The notes under the pieces: generated by a model | What the model saw: the letters and a program-made list of their open reading frames with translations, nothing else | The model's database searches: none | Told to the model about the DNA's origin: nothing | In this document: positions 5,252-9,084 of the stretch, in pieces | Layout of the letters: the number at the start of each line of letters is the position of its first letter | Numbering within the stretch: the first letter of the stretch is position 1 | Source of the DNA: Fimbriimonadales bacterium | GTDB lineage: Bacteria; Armatimonadota; Fimbriimonadia; Fimbriimonadales; GBS-DC | Assembly: GCA_025060055.1 (NCBI GenBank) | Contig: JANXCK010000068.1 | Location: 1-9,084 of the forward strand | DNA length: 9,084 nt | Reading direction: 5' to 3' | Made by a program: the position numbers and the translations under genes

Positions 5252-6406
5252 ATGAGAAAGTTTCTGGGCTTTGTGGTGCTGTTTGGACTGGGCTTTGCTA
5301 CGGGCGCGTATGTGCTGAACACCTACTTTCCCAAAAGCGGGGGGCGGTTGGTGATCGCCGCGCCCAACAGCGACACGCAAGCCAGTCGCGTGGCGCTCAC
5401 GAACCTGCTGCAACAGCGCCCTGAGACCGAGCCTGCGCCCACCAACTTCGAGACGATGCTGCGCACGGCTTCACAGCGGATCGCGCCTGCGGTGGTGAAC
5501 ATCGATACTGCGGTGCGCGCGATGGACTGGTTCGGCAACACGCGCGAAGTGGTGGCAGGACGCGGCTCAGGCGTCATCATTAGCCAAGACGGCTATGTGG
5601 TGACGAACAACCACGTGATTCGAGTGCAAGGAAGGCTGGCATCGCAGATTGTCGTCACCTTGCAGGATGGACGCCAATTCTCCGCCCGCGTGCTGGGCAC
5701 AGACCGACGCAACGACATCGCCTTGCTCAAGATCGACGGCACGAATTTGCCGACGGCACAACTAGGCGACTCTGACCGCCTGCAAGTGGGGGACTGGGTG
5801 ATTGCCGTCGGTAACCCGTTCGGCTTGGGCACAACGGTTACCGCTGGGATTGTGAGCGCGATCGACCGCCGTGTGGAGCTGGAAGACCTGCCCAGCGGGT
5901 TAATCCAGACCGACGCTGCCATCAATCAGGGCAACTCAGGGGGCGCGCTCGCCGACTCGCGCGGGCGACTAATCGGCATCAACACCGCCATCTACTCCCC
6001 TGTGCGTGCGAATGTCGGCATTGGCTTTGCCATCCCCATCAACCGCGTCCGACAGGTCGTGCAAGATATTCTCAAGTACGGGTTCCTCAGCGAAGCGTAT
6101 CTGGGGATTGCGTTTGTGGATGTCAGCGACCCGCAGATTCGCGAACGGCTGCGTCGAGCCATGCCCGATCTGCAGTTCCCGCGCCAAGGGATGCTGGTGA
6201 TTCAGGTGGAGCGCGGCGCCCCTGCCAGCCGCGCGGGGATCCAGCCCGGCGATGTGATTTTGCAGGTGGACGGACGCGCGGTGCGCACCACCGAGCAGAT
6301 GCAGGAGATGCTGCGCCTCAAGCAGCCAGGTGAGACGGTGCGCCTGCGCATCTGGCGCGAGGGCAGGCAGCTTGACCTGAACGTGACCTTAGGCACGATG
6401 CCCTAA
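5252..6406 (+). CDS. htrA: HtrA/DegP-type serine protease with one PDZ domain
   Basis: A 384-residue S1C-family protease that degrades or handles misfolded envelope proteins. Residues 4-22 are a hydrophobic, uncleaved-looking membrane anchor, placing the protease outside the cytoplasmic membrane. The trypsin-like domain has the full catalytic triad: H121 in VTNNHV, D155 in RRNDIALLKID, and S229 in INQGNSGGAL. A single PDZ domain covers about 283-382 (YLGIAF ... APASRAGIQPGDVILQVDG). The length and one-PDZ layout resemble DegS or the HhoA/HtrA forms of cyanobacteria and Gram-positive bacteria more than the two-PDZ DegP. ATG 5252 is chosen because GGAGGG lies 7 bases before it and because the membrane anchor begins right after; upstream in-frame codons cross the promoter region. 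Whether it is stress-induced cannot be seen directly, but a dyad overlaps its promoter candidate. Confidence 0.96.
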   Translation: MRKFLGFVVLFGLGFATGAYVLNTYFPKSGGRLVIAAPNSDTQASRVALTNLLQQRPETEPAPTNFETMLRTASQRIAPAVVNIDTAVRAMDWFGNTREVVAGRGSGVIISQDGYVVTNNHVIRVQGRLASQIVVTLQDGRQFSARVLGTDRRNDIALLKIDGTNLPTAQLGDSDRLQVGDWVIAVGNPFGLGTTVTAGIVSAIDRRVELEDLPSGLIQTDAAINQGNSGGALADSRGRLIGINTAIYSPVRANVGIGFAIPINRVRQVVQDILKYGFLSEAYLGIAFVDVSDPQIRERLRRAMPDLQFPRQGMLVIQVERGAPASRAGIQPGDVILQVDGRAVRTTEQMQEMLRLKQPGETVRLRIWREGRQLDLNVTLGTMP

Positions 6407-6417
6407 GACTCTCAAGT

Positions 6418-6444
6418 TGCCCTGAAACTCGCAAAGTGAGGGCA
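6418..6444 (+). terminator. Weak hairpin downstream of htrA
   Basis: TGCCCT (6418-6423) pairs with AGGGCA (6439-6444), and a shorter ACT/AGT stem lies inside. It starts 12 bases after the htrA stop. No T-run follows, so it may end or protect the transcript but is not a canonical intrinsic terminator. Confidence 0.3.
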
Positions 6445-6448
6445 GTAC

Positions 6449-6642
6449 GACGGCGCCCTCGCCGTCGCCTCGTGTGGCACGGGCAAGATGCCTATGCCAC
6501 GCTGTGTGGCTTGGGCGTCTCGCCCAAGCAGAGCGTGGCTTGGACCGTCGTGTCCAAGCCCTGACGCACGGACACGACTGTCCGTGCTACGCTGCACGGG
6601 CAGGATGCCCGTGCCACGCAGGGGCGTTGGCGAGACGCCAAC
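6449..6642. repeat. Array of seven small palindromes with about 29-base period
   Basis: Seven hairpin-forming units lie head to tail. The arms are: 6449-6455/6460-6466; a degraded unit within 6474-6500; 6509-6517/6521-6529; 6538-6545/6552-6559; 6566-6574/6579-6587; 6594-6602/6606-6614; 6626-6632/6636-6642. Perfect stems run 7-9 bp, with loops of 3-6 bases. Arm sequences differ between units (GCTTGGGCG, GCTTGGAC, GCACGGACA, GCACGGGCA, GTTGGCG) yet both arms of a unit change together, so pairing is conserved rather than sequence. Short linkers such as CCACGC or CTACG recur. The last unit matches the core of the element at 8511-8531 at 19 of 21 bases. The array fills most of the 283-base gap between htrA and the dehydrogenase gene. 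No protein-coding gene is credible here. Confidence 0.8.
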
Positions 6643-6665
6643 ACTACGAAAGCCCGTTCGCGTTC

Positions 6666-6674
6666 TGATACAGT
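6666..6674 (+). promoter_or_regulatory. Possible extended -10 upstream of the dehydrogenase gene
   Basis: TGATACAGT has the TGn extension and a TACAGT hexamer, 15 bases before ATG 6690. There is no visible -35 and it does not match the GGTAYACT motif of the other genes, so support is weak. Confidence 0.25.
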
Positions 6675-6689
6675 CTCTGCGAGGCACTC

Positions 6690-8477
6690 ATGGAACGCCC
6701 TTTCCACGTTCCTGCAGCGCATCTGCGCTGGAACCTGTACGGTGTGGGGCTGGCGAATCTGGGGCGCGATGGCAAGCCCGAACTCGTCCCGACGCCCCAG
6801 CCCGCGCCCGATGAACTGCTTGTGCGCATCGATGCCGTCGGAATCTGCTTCAGCGACCTCAAAATCCTGCGCCTGGGCGGCGAGCACCCGAAAATCGCGC
6901 GCGACCTGCGCCGCCACCCCGTTGTGATGGGGCACGAAATCAGCTGCACGGTGGCGCATGTGGGCGACGCCTTGCACTCGCGCTTCCAAGTCGGCGAGCG
7001 CTACATCGTGCAGGCAGATGTGTATGTGAACGGGCGCGTGCAGGCAGTGGGCTACGCGCTGGACGGCGGCTACACTCAATACACGCTTTTTGGGCGACCT
7101 GTGCTGGATGGCGACGCAGGATGCTACCTACTTCGCTGTCCAGAGTCTCTGGGCTACGCCGAGGCGGCGTTGGTGGAGCCATGGGCGTGCGTGGTCGCCA
7201 GCTACCGTATTCAGCCACGCCCTACCCCGCAACGAGGTGGCAGATGGCTCGTGACTATCCCCCATACCCCGACGGTGCATTATCGGTGCAGCGCGTTAGC
7301 GACGCTTCGTTACCCAAGTAGCGGGGAAGGTGCAAGTACGCTTGGGCAAATCGCTCAAGCAACTCAGGGGTTTGCCCTCGTTGTAGTCGACGCGCGGGGC
7401 AACCCGCTTGCCGACGAGTTTTTGCAAGCGGCGCACCAGCTCGGCATGCACGCCCAGCGCGTTGAGGTCGCCGAAGCGAGCCTGTATGACCCCGCGCTGC
7501 TGCACAGCCTGCAGGCGGCATACGCGCCTGACGGCTTCACCGATGCTCTACTCTACGGCAACCCCACGCCCGCCCTGCTGGAGACCGCCCTCGACGCCCT
7601 CTGCTACGGCGGTGTGTTGAGTTTCACCTGCCACCATCGGCTGGGCGCTGTGCCGATTGATGTCGGCAGGCTCCACTACGACCGCCTGCAGATACTCGGC
7701 ACGACCAGCTGGGACATCACCGATGCCTATCACCACACGCGCGACACGGCGTTGCGCAGGGGCGATCGGCTCTTGCTGTTTGGCGCGGGCGGTGCGATGG
7801 GACAGATGCAACTGTTCTACGCGCTCACGCGCCCTGAGCCTCCCGCACAGGTCGTGGTGGTAGACCGCCATCCTGAGCGGCTCGCACCCTTGCGCGAGCT
7901 GGGAACGCCGCTGGCGCAGGCAGCAGGCGTCGACCTGCAGTTTTACTGCAACGCCGATGCCGAACCCGACGCGCAGCAAGCGCACCTGAAGTCGCTCTGC
8001 CCGCACGGCTTCGACCAAGTAATGCTGTTGGCATCCTCGCCCGATGCCGTCGCGCTGACCTACCCCTTGCTGACGGATGGCGGCGTGTTGAACCTGTTCG
8101 CGGGTATTCCCAAAGGGCAGAAGGTGGCACTGGATTTGACGCCGCTGGCGACGCGCCACATGCGACTGCTGGGCAGCAGCGGCTCCACGATGAACGATAT
8201 TGCCGAATGCCTGCGCCTTGTGGCGGAGGGCGCGCTGCCTGCCCGCAAAGTCATCGGCGCGATTGCAGGGCTGAACGCGCTCCCTGACGCGCTGAGCGCC
8301 GTGCAAGCGCACCGCTACCCGGGCAAAATCGTTGTGTTCCCGCAACTACCCGACTTGCCGCTATTCGGGCTGCACGAGCTGGCAAGCCACCTGCCTGAAG
8401 TCCACGCCCACTTAGAGAACGGACGCTACTGGACAACTGCAGCAGAGGCGCTGCTTTATCGTCCTGAGCCGTTGTAA
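6690..8477 (+). CDS. Long zinc-dependent MDR-superfamily dehydrogenase with an extra Rossmann-like region
   Basis: A 595-residue alcohol/polyol dehydrogenase-like oxidoreductase; usual members have about 340-400 residues. The N-terminal GroES-like catalytic domain (about 1-175) has the expected catalytic zinc ligands: C53 in VGICFSD, H82-E83 in MGHE, and E163 in LVEPWA. The four-cysteine structural zinc lobe is absent; an ADVYVNGR...DGGYTQY loop takes its place. Residues about 185-345 look like a Rossmann domain without its glycine loop, ending in GGVLSFTC and a VPIDVGRLHYDRLQILGTTS segment like the end of an MDR cofactor domain. A second, intact Rossmann domain follows with GAGGAMG (365-371) and D392 at the end of beta-2, favouring NAD(H). 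The C-terminus (about 545-595) is extra. ATG 6690 has a modest GAGG at 6681-6684. The substrate is unknown; a sugar or sugar phosphate is plausible, as in SorE-like enzymes. Confidence 0.85.
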   Translation: MERPFHVPAAHLRWNLYGVGLANLGRDGKPELVPTPQPAPDELLVRIDAVGICFSDLKILRLGGEHPKIARDLRRHPVVMGHEISCTVAHVGDALHSRFQVGERYIVQADVYVNGRVQAVGYALDGGYTQYTLFGRPVLDGDAGCYLLRCPESLGYAEAALVEPWACVVASYRIQPRPTPQRGGRWLVTIPHTPTVHYRCSALATLRYPSSGEGASTLGQIAQATQGFALVVVDARGNPLADEFLQAAHQLGMHAQRVEVAEASLYDPALLHSLQAAYAPDGFTDALLYGNPTPALLETALDALCYGGVLSFTCHHRLGAVPIDVGRLHYDRLQILGTTSWDITDAYHHTRDTALRRGDRLLLFGAGGAMGQMQLFYALTRPEPPAQVVVVDRHPERLAPLRELGTPLAQAAGVDLQFYCNADAEPDAQQAHLKSLCPHGFDQVMLLASSPDAVALTYPLLTDGGVLNLFAGIPKGQKVALDLTPLATRHMRLLGSSGSTMNDIAECLRLVAEGALPARKVIGAIAGLNALPDALSAVQAHRYPGKIVVFPQLPDLPLFGLHELASHLPEVHAHLENGRYWTTAAEALLYRPEPL

Positions 8478-8596
8478 TACCAATCGGCGTTTCAAATGAC
8501 GCAATTCATCGGCGAGACGCCGACGCTACGAGCGCGTGCTGCGTCGCGTCGGCGTCCCGCCGACGACATCACGACGTTTGCTTTAGCGATTGGTAT
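8477..8596. repeat. Palindromic repeat element, copy 2 (120 bp, ATACCAATCG ends)
   Basis: The ends ATACCAATCG (8477-8486) and CGATTGGTAT (8587-8596) are perfect 10-bp inverted repeats. Inside, 8509-8526 pairs with 8546-8563 over 17 of 18 positions around a 19-base loop. Each inner arm is itself a small palindrome, GGCG-AGA-CGCC and GGCG-TCC-CGCC. The left end resembles copy 1 at 2202. The last base of the dehydrogenase TAA stop is the first base of the element. It contains no gene, so it would be non-autonomous. Bases 8597-8679 downstream hold only the conserved flank (AATATGTGCCTC) and a short CGCTTTAGCG palindrome at 8663-8672. Confidence 0.75.
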
Positions 8597-8679
8597 AATA
8601 TGTGCCTCTAAAAGGCTGGCATTCTCGTTATCTGCGACGGCGTTCGCGCCACCGCACCTCCTCGCTTTAGCGGATATCC

Positions 8680-8716
8680 AAAAAAAACCGTGGGGGCGGG
8701 CAACCCCGCCCCACGG
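8680..8716 (-). terminator. Intrinsic terminator of the rhodanese-domain gene
   Basis: On the minus strand a GC-rich hairpin (CCGTGGGG pairing with CCCCACGG, 8709-8716 with 8688-8695, plus a 4-bp inner stem and a 4-base loop) is followed directly by eight T (8687-8680). It lies 22 bases after the stop codon, the canonical layout of a factor-independent terminator. Confidence 0.9.
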
Positions 8717-8738
8717 GGAGGTGGAAGGAAGGTCGCGT

Positions 8739-9084
8739 TCAGGTGCGTGGTTCAAGAGGGAAGTTGTGTTCCTGCCAAGCGAGGATACCGCCAGTGAGGT
8801 TATACAAGTTGCGAAAGCCCTTCGCCATCAACGCGCTAATCGCTGTGCTGGAGCGGTCGCCCCCTAAGCACTGCACAATTACGGGGCGATCGGTCGGAAT
8901 TTCGTGCAGCCGCTGCAGTACGCGCCCTGCGTGGATGTGAATAGCGTTGGGGATATGCCCCTCGTTGTACTCCGATAGCCCGCGCACATCCACAATCACC
9001 GCCTCGCCCGACTGCCACAGCCGGTGCGCTTCCTCCGCCGTGACCTGCGGCACGGTCTCCAGCTCGCTTGGCGCGTAGCCCTCC
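8739..9084 (-). CDS. Rhodanese-domain protein, C-terminal part (start not in window)
   Basis: The 114 visible residues contain a complete rhodanese-like (sulfurtransferase) domain. DVRGLSEYNEGHIPNAIHI is the classic first half, and VQCLGGDRSS carries the catalytic cysteine in a six-residue loop (C-L-G-G-D-R), followed by NLTGGILAWQ. Such domains move sulfane sulfur through a cysteine persulfide. GTG at 9051-9053 could start a stand-alone 104-residue protein, but the frame stays open to the window edge and no ribosome binding site precedes that GTG. The upstream residues (EGYAPSELETVPQVTAEE) read like the linker between tandem rhodanese domains, or after the metallo-beta-lactamase part of persulfide-dioxygenase-like fusions. 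I therefore annotate it as the end of a larger protein. A strong terminator follows. Confidence 0.85.
   Translation of the reverse strand, partial: EGYAPSELETVPQVTAEEAHRLWQSGEAVIVDVRGLSEYNEGHIPNAIHIHAGRVLQRLHEIPTDRPVIVQCLGGDRSSTAISALMAKGFRNLYNLTGGILAWQEHNFPLEPRT

Noticed and set aside
6449..6642. A CRISPR array
   Set aside because: The near-regular spacing is suggestive, but there is no constant repeat with variable spacers; each unit is a different palindrome, and no cas gene is present.
6488..6814. Small proteins encoded across the palindrome array on either strand
   Set aside because: Open frames exist there only because the palindromes lack stops; they have no ribosome binding sites, overlap the dehydrogenase start and have low-complexity products.
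7548..8345. A 265-residue open frame antisense to the dehydrogenase
   Set aside because: It mirrors the high-GC codon pattern of the real gene, shows no recognisable domain and lacks a ribosome binding site.

Overview
The window is GC-rich bacterial chromosome with housekeeping genes, no rRNA, tRNA, phage or transposase, and several non-coding palindromic elements. The features present are a type IV pilus PilM, secreted proteins with secretin N-terminal-like domains, an HtrA protease, a long zinc-type dehydrogenase, and intergenic 'GGCGAGACGCC'-type palindromes. Together they resemble Armatimonadota (Fimbriimonadales-like, often thermophilic) genomes. That assignment is inferred from style and not proven.

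Layout. The first 372 bases hold the N-terminal 124 codons of pilM on the minus strand. A 260-base divergent intergenic region follows, carrying a structured pilM leader and outward-facing promoter candidates. Next is a two-gene plus-strand unit, an NYN-domain (LabA/DUF88-like) putative nuclease overlapping the ribosome-assembly GTPase Era. A 278-base gap holds a 24-bp perfect inverted repeat. It is followed by a 714-residue secreted protein built from two copies of a secretin-N-like module. A TPR membrane protein on the minus strand converges on it, only 17 bases away, and is divergent from an htrA/degP-type serine protease; the start codons of those two genes are 60 bases apart. After htrA comes a 194-base array of seven small palindromes, then a 595-residue MDR-superfamily dehydrogenase with an extra degenerate Rossmann-like region. 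A 120-bp palindromic element with TACCAATCG ends abuts its stop codon. The window closes with a rhodanese domain on the minus strand, probably the end of a larger protein, and its intrinsic terminator.

Regulation. The octamer GGTAYACT occurs four times by eye. Each copy lies just 5' of a start codon and points toward its gene (pilM, NYN-era, TPR gene, htrA), so it is probably the -10 region used by this organism. The TPR/htrA pair has two copies back to back. The TPR copy lies so close to its GTG codon that the mRNA is predicted to be leaderless.

Most of the genes are ordinary. The parts worth a second look are the covarying palindrome array and its relation to the TACCAATCG elements, the duplicated secretin-N-like protein, the double-Rossmann dehydrogenase, and the promoter architecture. 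I found no convincing new defence or mobile system.
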